This document shows positions 40,401 to 48,044 of a stretch of 64,000 nucleotides of DNA, piece after piece. The notes under the pieces were generated by a model. It was not told where the DNA came from. It saw only the letters and a program-made list of their open reading frames with translations, and did no database searches. This stretch comes from Holophagae bacterium (lineage in GTDB: Bacteria > Acidobacteriota > Holophagae > Acanthopleuribacterales > Acanthopleuribacteraceae): positions 62,001-126,000 of the forward strand of contig JAUIFE010000016.1 of NCBI GenBank assembly GCA_030429565.1. Reading direction: 5' to 3'. A program made the position numbers and the translations under genes. Each line of letters opens with the position of its first letter. Positions within the stretch are counted from its first letter, which is position 1.

Positions 40401-42092
40401 ACCGTTAACGGCAAACGCGACACCACCGCCTTGCTGCGCCTGCTCGACCAAACGCAAGCAGCGGGCGGGCTCCGCACCGCACCACGCAACCCACTGGAAC
40501 AACGTTTGTTCGAATTATTCGCTCGTTTCTTAAGTGCCGACGACTTCGGCGTCGACGATAACTTTTTCGCCTTGGGCGGCGACTCGTTACGCGCCGTGCA
40601 GCTTTGCTTCGCCGCCGAGCAGGACGGCCTGCTTTTCGACGTGCGCGACGTCTTCCAACACCCCAGCATTGCCGGGCTCGCCGTCTTCCTTGCCGATCAG
40701 ACCCAGTCCGCCAAGCCCAACCAACCGCGCCTCGCCGTCGATACCACCACCGTCGCTTTGCCCGCCGCCGTCTACCAACGTTACAGTCGCGACGCCGTCG
40801 ACGCCTACCCGCTTTCGGCCATGCAGCGCCGCATGTTGCAGCATTACCTCAACCAGGACGGCTGGGGCCGTTACCACACCCAGCAGTGTTTCACCTTTGC
40901 CGATCCCGACTTCCAGCCCACCGCGCTCGCCGCCGTCTTGACCCACTTGACCACCCGCCACCCCACCCTGCGCAGCCATTTTGACCTCGCCGCCGGCATC
41001 CAGTGGGTTCACCGCCCCACCAACGTCCATCTCCCCATCCAGTCGATTGCCCATCTCGACGAAAACGCCCAACAGGCGTGGATCGACGCCTTTCTGCACG
41101 ACGACCGCCGCCGCCCGTTTGACGTCGCCGACCCGCGTGCCGCCATGACCCGTTTCGCCCTGTGGCACCACGGCGGCGATGTTTGGACCTTCTTCACCGC
41201 CAAACCTCACGCGCTTGAAGACGGCTGGGGTAACGTTCAGTTTCTCAACGATTTAGTCCGCCTCTACCACCGTGTTAAAGGCGGCGAGACCTTGCCCAAC
41301 GCCGTCATTGATCCCAGTTATAAGGAGTTCATCGCGCTCGAACGCCAACACGTCGACGACGCCGCCGCCCGTGACTTTTGGCTGCGCCACACCCGTGATT
41401 TCCCACCACTGCCATGCCCCACCCCAACCCGGGCGCCCACCGACGAGCAAGCGCCATGGCTGAGCTGTTTGGTACCCGAGCACGTCGTTGACGCCGTCGC
41501 CACCGCCGCCCAGGAACAAGCTGTCAGCCTGCGCGCCGCCTACCTCAGCGCCTGGCTGCAAGAGATTGCCCACCTCGCCGGTCAACCGCGCGTCTGTGTC
41601 GCCCTCGTCGCCAACGGCCGTTCACCGCGTCTGAGTCATCCGCTTGAAAGTTTCGGCTTGTTCTGGAACTTGGTGCCCTACTGTCACGATTTAACCGATG
41701 ACACCGACCATCCGGCCTCGGCTCTGTGGCAACCCGTCAACCAACGCCTGATCGATGTTGAACCCTACAGCGCATTTCCCGTCGCCGACCTTTTCGCCGA
41801 GGAGCGCAGTTTTGCCTCCTTGAACTTCGTCCATTTCCACCACAACCGCGCGCAGCCCGATGCCGATGCCGACCACAACGGCAACTTTCAACTCCTGCGC
41901 ATCAAACAACACGACCGCTTCCACCTGCCGCTCAACCTGCTCGTCGCCGTCCATCCCAGCCGACGCCGCGTTGAACTTGTGCTGCATTTCGATCCGCGTT
42001 GCTTCGATCGCGCCGGCGCGCAATCCATCCTCGACCGAACGCTTGACCGCATCTGCACCGCCGTCAACCGTGACCCATCCGTAATCGGCTAA
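37485..42092 (+). CDS. NRPS C-A-T with terminal C domain, predicted threonine; probable last subunit
   Basis: The protein has 1,535 residues, with GAAGGAAA at 37473-37480 before the ATG. After a Lys-rich N-terminal segment come C (about 40-470; HHLIADG, H170/H171/D175), A (about 480-1000), T (S1034 in GGDS) and a second, divergent C domain (about 1095-1535). The terminal C site reads PHALEDG (P1241, H1242, D1246): the second, catalytic histidine and the aspartate remain and the first histidine is replaced. The A code reads DFWNIGMVH, the classic threonine code. No TE or reductase follows, and the next gene is not a synthase. The terminal C domain is therefore the best candidate for release, by cyclisation or by condensation with a free amine or alcohol. 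Lower similarity to ordinary C domains fits that role but does not prove it. Confidence 0.94.
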   Translation: MSQTPDAPLSDKKQKLLAALRAKKKQTPVASERPSARPPGSPVPLSAAQQGVWFQCRDAGTSRLFHIPLRWTLAESADLNLLTRAMADLVARHETLRCAVVETAAVPRIEIVPATQVDTQPEHWHGDEQAVAQRWQQAQALPFSPAIAPLWRWAVRFSDAGTTEIFLVLHHLIADGWSARILRTELAEALAARRLGHAPAWQPLPLQFGDLALWEQQWLAGAEGRKAVAFWAEQLRDRHATELPSDRIRPSRRNHAGTRLRFQWPNPVANGLRALCQQHHTTLYVGVAALWQLLLAHFSGTREVVFGTTVANRDLPESQAMIGFFANLLVLRGDVGAQPTFQALLQQTHRDVNAAMAHQRVPFVHLIQELRPARDPRRSPFFQINLVLNPAAAPDAPIDGIVNQGDAVALFDISLHLYDSGDGLYGDLVFDRDLYSEPEAIRWLTLFQQLAAQAVNQPEAALSQWVYGEAPTNREPACHAPGPSLHAQFAAVAARRADAVALRCFDDDDLAYHRTYRDLERDATQLAGLLQARGVRPGDRVALLLPRDDRYVRAILAVLMCGAVYVPLAAHTPAERLAYVIDDAAVALVVTSADLRDRCPREADRCLLLDRHQPDAHAPGHVVTVDPQQPAYLIYTSGTTGRPKGVQVCHANVSRLMHALNPGLGFDHHDVWTLFHAFSFDFSVWEMWAPLLTGATCVIVPYAVSRSPIAFRRLLAHQQVTVLNQTPSAFYSLIEADRRLPDSLPLKTVIFGGEALTCSRLAPWFAKYGEHQPQLINMYGITETTVHLTVQPIRAEHGDLEAAPIGVTMDDMAWRLLDEHGRPVAPGAVGELYFSGAGVAHGYWRRGGLTAERFVPDPFAATPGTRMYRSGDLARLDRTGRLVYCGRADRQVKIRGFRIELGEIENQLCALAAINQAAVFVRRDADNGAQLCAALVADGNLPSNAELRHRMQAFLPDYMVPAHFLAVEKLPVTVNGKRDTTALLRLLDQTQAAGGLRTAPRNPLEQRLFELFARFLSADDFGVDDNFFALGGDSLRAVQLCFAAEQDGLLFDVRDVFQHPSIAGLAVFLADQTQSAKPNQPRLAVDTTTVALPAAVYQRYSRDAVDAYPLSAMQRRMLQHYLNQDGWGRYHTQQCFTFADPDFQPTALAAVLTHLTTRHPTLRSHFDLAAGIQWVHRPTNVHLPIQSIAHLDENAQQAWIDAFLHDDRRRPFDVADPRAAMTRFALWHHGGDVWTFFTAKPHALEDGWGNVQFLNDLVRLYHRVKGGETLPNAVIDPSYKEFIALERQHVDDAAARDFWLRHTRDFPPLPCPTPTRAPTDEQAPWLSCLVPEHVVDAVATAAQEQAVSLRAAYLSAWLQEIAHLAGQPRVCVALVANGRSPRLSHPLESFGLFWNLVPYCHDLTDDTDHPASALWQPVNQRLIDVEPYSAFPVADLFAEERSFASLNFVHFHHNRAQPDADADHNGNFQLLRIKQHDRFHLPLNLLVAVHPSRRRVELVLHFDPRCFDRAGAQSILDRTLDRICTAVNRDPSVIG

Positions 42093-42189
42093 CCAAAACC
42101 AACACCGTCAACAGAAAAACACTTCTCTAGGTAAAGACAACGTGCAAGGATAAAACAACAACTATATAAGGCACCTTTTGGGGGATAGT

Positions 42190-43956
42190 ATGAAGCAGGG
42201 ACTTTTGCTTTTCGCGGCACTCTTATTCTTAGGCTGCGGTGGCGGCGGCGACGACGGCGGCCCGATCACGCCACCACCACGCGTTTCTGCGCCGGATACG
42301 ACCCCGCCGGGTGCCACCCGCGACAAAATCACCGCCGACCAACTGGCCAACGGTTTTTCCCCCACCAACATGATCCACAACGGCTTCTTTCTGCCCGTCG
42401 GTGAGGAACAGCCCGCCCTCCACGATCTGGCCGGCCGGCTCAGTGTCGCCGCTGCACCGATGACGCGCAACAACGCCGGCAACCAAGCACAAAACACCTT
42501 TCCCGGCTTTTCGCTCAATTTCTTTACGCAAGACGGCTTCTTGGTGCCCGTCGAGCGCAACATCGTCAAACCCTCCAACCGCAGCTTTTGGACGATCATT
42601 TGCTCCCCTGGCCGCGTCTGGTCAGAAGCGAGCGACGGCGGTCGTTCGCGCGCCGCCTTCCCGTTCGTGCTGGCCGACCAGTACGACAACGCCGCCCACA
42701 ACGGCGTCGCCACCTTCGTCTACGACGATGCCGGCGTTTCGCAGTTACGCTTGCAAATCATGCAGGAAAGCGCTGCTTGGGACATCTTCGACGCCTGGGC
42801 GCAACTCCCCATGCAATACGCACCCGCCGCTGCGTCTTCCTTCACCAACGAGCGCCAATTATTTGACAACGAGCGTGCCGGCCGATTGCCGATCCGCCCC
42901 CTTGCCGAGCTGGGTGTCGACGCCGACGCGCGCCGCGTGTTTAACGCCGGTTTACCCGCCAACCAAATCACCTACAGCGCCATCGTCAAAGACGGCGTTA
43001 TTTACCAGGATGTTCCCGAGACACGGCTCGGGCCTTTTCCCTTCCCCGAGTACTTGCGCGCCGGTGCTTTTTCCGTCACCAAATCGATTGGTGCCGGTTT
43101 GAGTTTAATGGTGTTGGCCGAGGAATTTGGTCCCGCCGTGATGGACGAAAAGGTCGTCGATTGGTTGACCGTCACCGCCGGACACGACGGGTGGGATCAG
43201 GTGACCTTCGGCGACTGCGCCGACATGCGCACCGGCATCGGTGACATTAGCCCCAACCGCAACACCCACGACACCTTTGCCGACGAAAACAAAGCGCGCA
43301 TGTCGGAATGGGGCAACCAGCTCAGCGAAACCGGCAAGTTAAGCGTGTGTTGGGCTTACGGCAATTACCCATGGGGCCCGGGTGAGGTGGTGCGTTACAA
43401 CACCACCCATACCTTCGTTTTGTCGGCCGCCTTAAAGCGCTGGGCCGAGGCGCAAGGCATCGCCGGCGGCGATTACCACAGCCACGTGCTCGAACGCGTG
43501 TTGCGCCGCATCGGCGTCGTTCACGCGCCCATGATGCGCACCGTCGAAAGCGACGGCAGCCAGGGCAGCCCATATTTGGGCGTGGGCTTGTATCCCACCG
43601 TTGACGACCTCGCCAAACTCGGCGCCTTTTTACACGGCGGCGGGAAACTGGGTGAGGAGCAACTGTTGCATCCCGACATCCTGACTCAGGCCTTATTCCG
43701 CGACAGCGAGCCAGGGCACCCCACCGGCGGCACCATCAACGGTTTGCCGGAACTCTACCGCCACGGTTTCTGGTCGTTCCCTGTCGCCGGCGACGGCTGC
43801 ACCGTGCAGGTCCCCTACATGAGCGGCTACGGCGGCAACATGGTCGTCATCGCGCCAACCGGCCTGGTCGGCATCCGCTTCAGCGACAGCCAAAACTACA
43901 CCATCGACGGCATGGTCACCATTCTCCAAACGCTGGCTCCCTTCGCCTGCCCCTAG
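42190..43956 (+). CDS. Serine hydrolase (beta-lactamase / penicillin-binding family) lipoprotein
   Basis: The protein has 588 residues. ATG 42190 is preferred over an in-frame TTG four codons earlier because a G-rich ribosome binding site (42180-42185) precedes it and the signal peptide starts there. A lipobox LFLGC puts the acylated cysteine at C16, followed by a Gly-rich linker. The class C beta-lactamase-like fold is shown by S295-V-T-K298 (SxxK), Y403-N-T in the position of the Y-x-N motif, and the intervening TFGDCADMRTGIG segment typical of the family. It probably sits in the outer membrane or periplasm and hydrolyses an amide, peptide or ester. It lies 97 bases after the last synthase gene of locus 1, so a role in processing the peptide or in self-protection is possible but unproven. 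A simple cell-wall or esterase function is the alternative. Confidence 0.8.
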   Translation: MKQGLLLFAALLFLGCGGGGDDGGPITPPPRVSAPDTTPPGATRDKITADQLANGFSPTNMIHNGFFLPVGEEQPALHDLAGRLSVAAAPMTRNNAGNQAQNTFPGFSLNFFTQDGFLVPVERNIVKPSNRSFWTIICSPGRVWSEASDGGRSRAAFPFVLADQYDNAAHNGVATFVYDDAGVSQLRLQIMQESAAWDIFDAWAQLPMQYAPAAASSFTNERQLFDNERAGRLPIRPLAELGVDADARRVFNAGLPANQITYSAIVKDGVIYQDVPETRLGPFPFPEYLRAGAFSVTKSIGAGLSLMVLAEEFGPAVMDEKVVDWLTVTAGHDGWDQVTFGDCADMRTGIGDISPNRNTHDTFADENKARMSEWGNQLSETGKLSVCWAYGNYPWGPGEVVRYNTTHTFVLSAALKRWAEAQGIAGGDYHSHVLERVLRRIGVVHAPMMRTVESDGSQGSPYLGVGLYPTVDDLAKLGAFLHGGGKLGEEQLLHPDILTQALFRDSEPGHPTGGTINGLPELYRHGFWSFPVAGDGCTVQVPYMSGYGGNMVVIAPTGLVGIRFSDSQNYTIDGMVTILQTLAPFACP

Positions 43957-43979
43957 GCCGTTCGCCATGGTACGGCCTA
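43954..43979 (+). terminator. Hairpin at the end of the serine hydrolase gene
   Basis: TAGGCCGT (43954-43961) and ACGGCCTA (43972-43979) form a perfect 8-bp stem with a 10-base loop; the left arm includes the stop codon. No T-tract follows directly, so it is not a classical intrinsic terminator, but it could end or stabilise the transcript. Confidence 0.4.
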
Positions 43980-44471
43980 CGTGGGTCATCCGTAAGCTAT
44001 TCTTCTAAAAAGTACGTTCATCTCTTGCCGGCCATAGAGAAAGCACATCTTCCACTCGGCCATTAACAGTGTTGTTGTGAGGCTGATGTTTCGGATACGC
44101 CGGCTCCGGTAATCGCGTCTCCGGTCTTCTCTTTGTTTCCCAAGAAAAACCGAAACACCTACTTATTTTCATAGACAGAATAACTTGACACATCCCGTTT
44201 TCCCACCTAATCTATATGAAACATTCATACCTGTTCTTTTTGCCTTGTCATATCGATCCACCATGTTTATCTCCTGCTCTCATCGAGCTAGGTGTTCGTG
44301 CTTTTTTTGTTTTTTTTTGAGACTAAAAAATCATCATTCCCGCTTAACATGTCGGAACTAAAATTCGTAGACAAGCATCCTTCCGGTAGGGCCCGGTTTA
44401 TCCCTGGCGCATCCAGAGATAAAACCAGCGCGACTTTCAATCACATCAACTCGTTTTTTGGCAGGTTTAAG
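43980..44471. other. Intergenic, A/T-rich, no gene recognised
   Basis: Base composition changes from G+C-rich to mixed or A/T-rich here. The frame of the next gene is open from 44292 with in-frame ATGs at 44292 and 44349, but the peptide they would add has no signal-peptide character. I see no other gene. Confidence 0.5.
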
Positions 44472-45389
44472 ATGACTTTGTGGTTCGCTATTTTTACCTT
44501 ATTCATTGTTTTTGAAGAAGTTGAAGAAGTTGAACATTTTGAAATTGAAGATGTGGATATTGTTAGAATTCTGTCCTACAACAGGCTCGGCGACAAGGTC
44601 CTTCTCAACTATTACGGTAGAAACCCCGGAAATATGGGCCTTCTCTTATATGATCTTGATAAAAAAACGGGATTCAAACTCGACCGCAATATAATCCGGG
44701 CCTTTCGAGCACAGGTCACCGTTTTGGGCGAAAATTTCCTCGTTGCCAATCTAAACAATACGGCCTCACCAACGCTCTACATCATCACCCCGTCTGGAGA
44801 ACTACTGCAAACCTTACGGCTGAGAAATTTGGACTTCTGGCAACCGGGTTTCAAGTTAACCCAAGTGTTCAGCGATGACGATCAACATCTTTTTTTCAAT
44901 TTTACGGACACTGCACGAAAAAACACCCTCATCGCAGGACGGTATAACCCGGCAACAAGCCAATTAACCGAAATCATGCACCTCACCCAAACTGAAGAAA
45001 GGCAATGGGTTATTATTCCTCACGGGGACGGGTGCTTAATCATTAACAAGGTAACCGGCAGTATTAAGCAACGTATCGTGACCAAAGAAACAGAGATTTT
45101 TCCAGGAAAAGTCCCCGTAAAGTTTAAGGGGCCCTATGCCCTACCGCCAAATAAAGTAGCCACGTCTTACTACTACCAAATCTTCGGATATCATCGCGTC
45201 GGCAACGATCTTCAGTTCGAGTGTAACCAACTTTATGATGCAGCCGGCGATGAATTAGAAAAACCAGAAAAACATATTCTGATCTTCCGTGATGGTGTTT
45301 TTACCAAGAGCAATGAGCTCATCTTTGGCAAAAAGGGAGACAGAGAACTTGCTTGGCTTTACCCCAAAGACGGCGTTGTTTTAAAATAA
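44472..45389 (+). CDS. Unknown exported or membrane-anchored protein, paralogue of the gene at 46845
   Basis: From ATG 44472 the protein has 305 residues and opens with a hydrophobic stretch (MTLWFAIFTLFIVF), then an acidic repeat (EEVEEVEHFEIED). Longer starts at 44349 or 44292 are possible, but this start places the hydrophobic segment at the N-terminus as a signal or anchor. The body is rich in alternating beta-type motifs such as DKVLLNYY, LLLYDLD and HLFFNF, which suggests an all-beta, perhaps propeller-like, fold. The same succession appears in the gene at 46845-47756 (DKVLLNYYGRNPG beside EKVLLNFIDQQPG; LLLYDLDKKTG beside FFLYDFKTDRG; a shared C-terminal DLQ/LLQ...LWDYP/LAWLYP block). 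I do not recognise the family, and neither copy shows a catalytic motif. Confidence 0.65.
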   Translation: MTLWFAIFTLFIVFEEVEEVEHFEIEDVDIVRILSYNRLGDKVLLNYYGRNPGNMGLLLYDLDKKTGFKLDRNIIRAFRAQVTVLGENFLVANLNNTASPTLYIITPSGELLQTLRLRNLDFWQPGFKLTQVFSDDDQHLFFNFTDTARKNTLIAGRYNPATSQLTEIMHLTQTEERQWVIIPHGDGCLIINKVTGSIKQRIVTKETEIFPGKVPVKFKGPYALPPNKVATSYYYQIFGYHRVGNDLQFECNQLYDAAGDELEKPEKHILIFRDGVFTKSNELIFGKKGDRELAWLYPKDGVVLK

Positions 45390-45738
45390 CCCAATACAAA
45401 CCGAACCTTTAAAATCGATCTCCCTACAACCAATGGCTACACATCCTTTCCAACATCAATAACAACCCTAAGAGTATTTTCCCATAACAAAAGACCTAAC
45501 AGGTATCACTCCAGCGCATGCTTCTCTGCAAGACCGTGAATCGAGATGAGCAAAGAAAAGCAAGCCACGCTCAAAAAAGGCATCGTGCTTTTCCACACAT
45601 CTCTACATCTCACCCGATTGCTCAAAGCCACAGCTAGATCGATTCGATTTAGGTATAAGGTCAAATACGCTTAATCATACGCGAAAACAACAAGAACCCA
45701 TCGACAAACATAAAAAGCATCTATTTTCGGAGATATTT
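45390..45738. other. Intergenic, no confident gene
   Basis: The stretch holds only one short open frame (ATG 45546, 42 codons, Lys/Arg-rich) without a convincing ribosome binding site. I see no repeat or hairpin of note. Confidence 0.4.
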
Positions 45739-45918
45739 ATGAAAAGAAAATTCGTAACTTTCGCAATCTTTCTTGTCTTAATTTCTGCAGCAACCTTAAA
45801 CGCAAGCCCTTGCCGTATGTCGTGCAACGAACTGCTGGAAGCGGCTTGTGATGATGCCATCTGGGGCACCTGTGCCTTTGATTGGGTCATGGATGAGTAC
45901 ATGGAACGTTGTCTCTAG
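45739..45918 (+). CDS. Small secreted cysteine-rich peptide
   Basis: A 59-codon gene is preceded by CGGAGA at 45728-45733, five bases before the ATG. The N-terminus is a textbook signal peptide: KRK, a hydrophobic core (FVTFAIFLVLISAATL), and a probable cleavage site after NA at about residue 22. The mature part, about 37 residues, has five cysteines (spacing CxxxC, then a gap, C, C and a C near the end), several acidic residues and two Trp. It would be exported and possibly disulfide-bonded, or, with an odd cysteine, dimeric or lipid- or metal-linked. I do not recognise the family. The position between two paralogous secreted-protein genes suggests a shared function, but that is inference. 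The clean ribosome binding site and signal peptide make this more than a chance frame. Confidence 0.6.
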   Translation: MKRKFVTFAIFLVLISAATLNASPCRMSCNELLEAACDDAIWGTCAFDWVMDEYMERCL

Positions 45919-46317
45919 GGCGTTCGCTAAAGCGCAGCTAAGATTCATAATTGACAGATCTACTCCAAAGACGCGCGATAAGTGTGGTTGATTTACTCCA
46001 AGATGCGACGCGAAATACTAAGAGAAATACCGGTAACAGGCCCTAGAGACGGCATGCGGTTGTTTCATTATGCGTTTCAGACTCAAACTTTGGCCAAAAT
46101 TGTTGCAACTTATCGCGCTTTTGACGCCTATAGCATAGCGTTTAAGTTCATGCCATCACACAAGATGGTTACCTGAACCGGTTTTTGAAAAAACGCGGTT
46201 GTCTTAAAAACCGCGTGCGGCATGATTTTGATCCAGTGTAGTCCCAAATAATAAATGTCTACGATAAAGGGTTAACGGTGGGTTTCATACCGATTGCAAA
46301 AAGCAAAGGGATACGTT
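45919..46317. other. Intergenic with a strong hairpin, no confident gene
   Basis: A 64-codon open frame (45982-46176) has no good ribosome binding site and no recognisable features. The stretch also holds the hairpin at 46193-46216. Confidence 0.4.
46188..46216 (-). terminator. Intrinsic-terminator-like hairpin, reading on the - strand
   Basis: ACGCGGTT (46193-46200) pairs perfectly with AACCGCGT (46209-46216) around an 8-base loop. On the + strand six A residues precede it (46188-46193). Read on the - strand this is a G+C-rich stem followed by a T-tract, the form of a rho-independent terminator. No clear - strand gene feeds it, so it may also act bidirectionally for + strand transcripts. 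Confidence 0.45.
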
Positions 46318-46545
46318 ATGTTGACTGCCTCACCTGTAGACCTAAAACGAAAGCTCTGGAGCTTTTCAATGTTGACAAAAGCCGTTCTTCTTCTTGCTTG
46401 TTCTTCTTTCATCGGCATGCTCCTTGTTGGCGAGGGCACGACCATCTTTCACGCGATGTGGCAAACATATGCATCCCCACTGGAGTGGCTTTCACCAGGG
46501 TGGGCCGCCGGCATTGACACCTGCGCCTCGCACATTTCCCAATAG
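46318..46545 (+). CDS. Small unknown protein with one membrane segment
   Basis: A 75-codon frame starts at ATG 46318, with AAAGGG at 46305-46310 ahead of it. A basic N-terminal stretch (DLKRKLW) is followed by one hydrophobic segment (AVLLLACSSFIGMLLVG, about residues 24-40) and a Trp-rich tail (MWQTYASPLEWLSPGW). The layout fits a small inner-membrane or secreted protein. No family is recognised. An in-frame ATG 24 bases upstream is possible but poorly placed relative to the A/G-rich site. A competing overlapping frame (46278-46517) lacks any membrane or motif signal and is less likely. Confidence 0.4.
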   Translation: MLTASPVDLKRKLWSFSMLTKAVLLLACSSFIGMLLVGEGTTIFHAMWQTYASPLEWLSPGWAAGIDTCASHISQ

Positions 46546-46844
46546 TGCCGCTTACCGTAAGAAATAAACGACATTTGTGGCTCCATTTGACACAAAATCT
46601 GGGAGCAAAGCCGTTCGATACCGCAATTCCAGACGACAAAACCCAGGTTGCATCTAAAGAGGCTGTTGCTACACCAGGTATCAGTCTAAATTCCGTAAAC
46701 CGCCTACTTCTCGAACCAAAAGCTTTATCCGCATCATTTCTTCTAACTTAAGGTTCCTTTTTCCGCCGCCACCGACACAGTTGAATCTCATCCCTCTAGA
46801 AAGCATGTCGCGCCCATTCGTGGGGATCATCGCAAGGAAAAATA
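46546..46844. other. Intergenic, no gene recognised
   Basis: Only short frames without ribosome binding sites are present. The last bases carry AAGGA at 46834-46838, serving the next gene. Confidence 0.5.
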
Positions 46845-47756
46845 ATGTTGCTTTGCCTTTTTTTACTGCTGTTAGACACCGAACCCACACCGACAATCCC
46901 ACTCAGCCGGCTGGGTACGCCCTTGCGGATTTACAGCGCAGCCGGATTAGACGAAAAAGTACTCCTCAACTTCATTGATCAGCAGCCAGGCAAAACCTCC
47001 TTTTTTCTGTACGACTTCAAAACGGATCGCGGGATTGTATTAAAAAAGACGAACCCACCGATGCATATCGGCACCATCGCCACGTTTGACGGCCACTTCA
47101 TTGTTTTCGCGCAAAAATTCAAACAAGCCCCGGCCATTTTCTTGGTCGACAAACAAGGGACAACCATGAAGCAGATCACGGTAGGTCACCTTGCAGCCTG
47201 GGCCGATCCGATCATTTTCACAGACGCCTTCGTTGTTGGTGACGGCACCTTTATCTGCCATTGGACCGATGCCGAGCAGCGCGAAATCAGTTATACCGGC
47301 CTGTTTGATCCTAAAAACCGAACATTGACCGGTATCCAGTCGGTCGAGAGCGTCCCTGAGTCGGAGCCCCTGCGCGTACCTTTTTTCAACCGTGAACAGT
47401 TGCAGGTCGACATGGTCACCGGCCAGATTGAGCGCATCACGGCCGCCGGCGACTGGAAAAGCCTGCGGCCGGCGCACGCACCGGTTTCTCGACGTTACAG
47501 CGAAGCCCGACAAAGGGACTTGTGGTATCGCACGCTTTTCCGTGTCCATTGGAACGGCGATCTGCTCCAACTCGAACTCGCCGACTTTTTCGACTCAAAC
47601 GGGTACCAACAAAAGGAAGCCAAATTCAAAGTGCTACACATTCACCAAAACGGTACCCTGCTCGAAAAGAACCATTTGGTGTTGGCCAGCTACGCGGGCA
47701 AAAAGTTGTTGTGGGATTACCCTAATGGCCGACTTCGAATTGAGAATCAAAAATAA
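46845..47756 (+). CDS. Unknown secreted protein, paralogue of the gene at 44472
   Basis: The protein has 303 residues; AAGGA at 46834-46838 precedes the ATG by six bases. A short hydrophobic N-terminus (MLLCLFLLLLD) suggests export or anchoring. The body follows the same order of motifs as the gene at 44472-45389, including EKVLLNFIDQQPGKTS, FFLYDFKTDRG, a central TGLFDPKNRTLTG and a C-terminal KKLLWDYPNGRL, so the two are diverged tandem copies. The pattern of repeated beta strands ending in short turns suggests a propeller or similar all-beta fold. No catalytic residues or known family are recognised. This copy is more G+C-rich than the first, so the two copies may differ in age or origin. 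Confidence 0.7.
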   Translation: MLLCLFLLLLDTEPTPTIPLSRLGTPLRIYSAAGLDEKVLLNFIDQQPGKTSFFLYDFKTDRGIVLKKTNPPMHIGTIATFDGHFIVFAQKFKQAPAIFLVDKQGTTMKQITVGHLAAWADPIIFTDAFVVGDGTFICHWTDAEQREISYTGLFDPKNRTLTGIQSVESVPESEPLRVPFFNREQLQVDMVTGQIERITAAGDWKSLRPAHAPVSRRYSEARQRDLWYRTLFRVHWNGDLLQLELADFFDSNGYQQKEAKFKVLHIHQNGTLLEKNHLVLASYAGKKLLWDYPNGRLRIENQK

Positions 47757-48044
47757 AGCCACGCCGGGTAGCGACGCAAAATTGCGGGAAAATTTCGGGG
47801 ACACGCACCTTCGCCCCCCGTTATTGGTAGTTTGGCCAGACCATGCGCCTGCCGAAGCGTCGGTTAACACCCCGGATTGGCGCCAAGAAAGCGGTTGTGT
47901 ACCGACCGCCGCCGCCACCATCTCCTCAAGATCATCGGCAAAAGGAAGCCGAAAACCTGCTCCGATATCTCACTGTGAACTGTGATAGCATGAGCCTCAA
48001 TAAAACAAACAAGCAAGGGCTCCAAGATTGTTCGTGTTCTATGC

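Noticed and set aside
42093..42189. TATATA near 42163 as a promoter for the serine hydrolase gene
   Set aside because: No matching -35 box at proper distance could be identified; read-through from the synthase gene is equally likely.
45982..46176. 64-codon + strand frame
   Set aside because: No ribosome binding site, signal or motif; composition is not distinct from the surrounding intergenic DNA.
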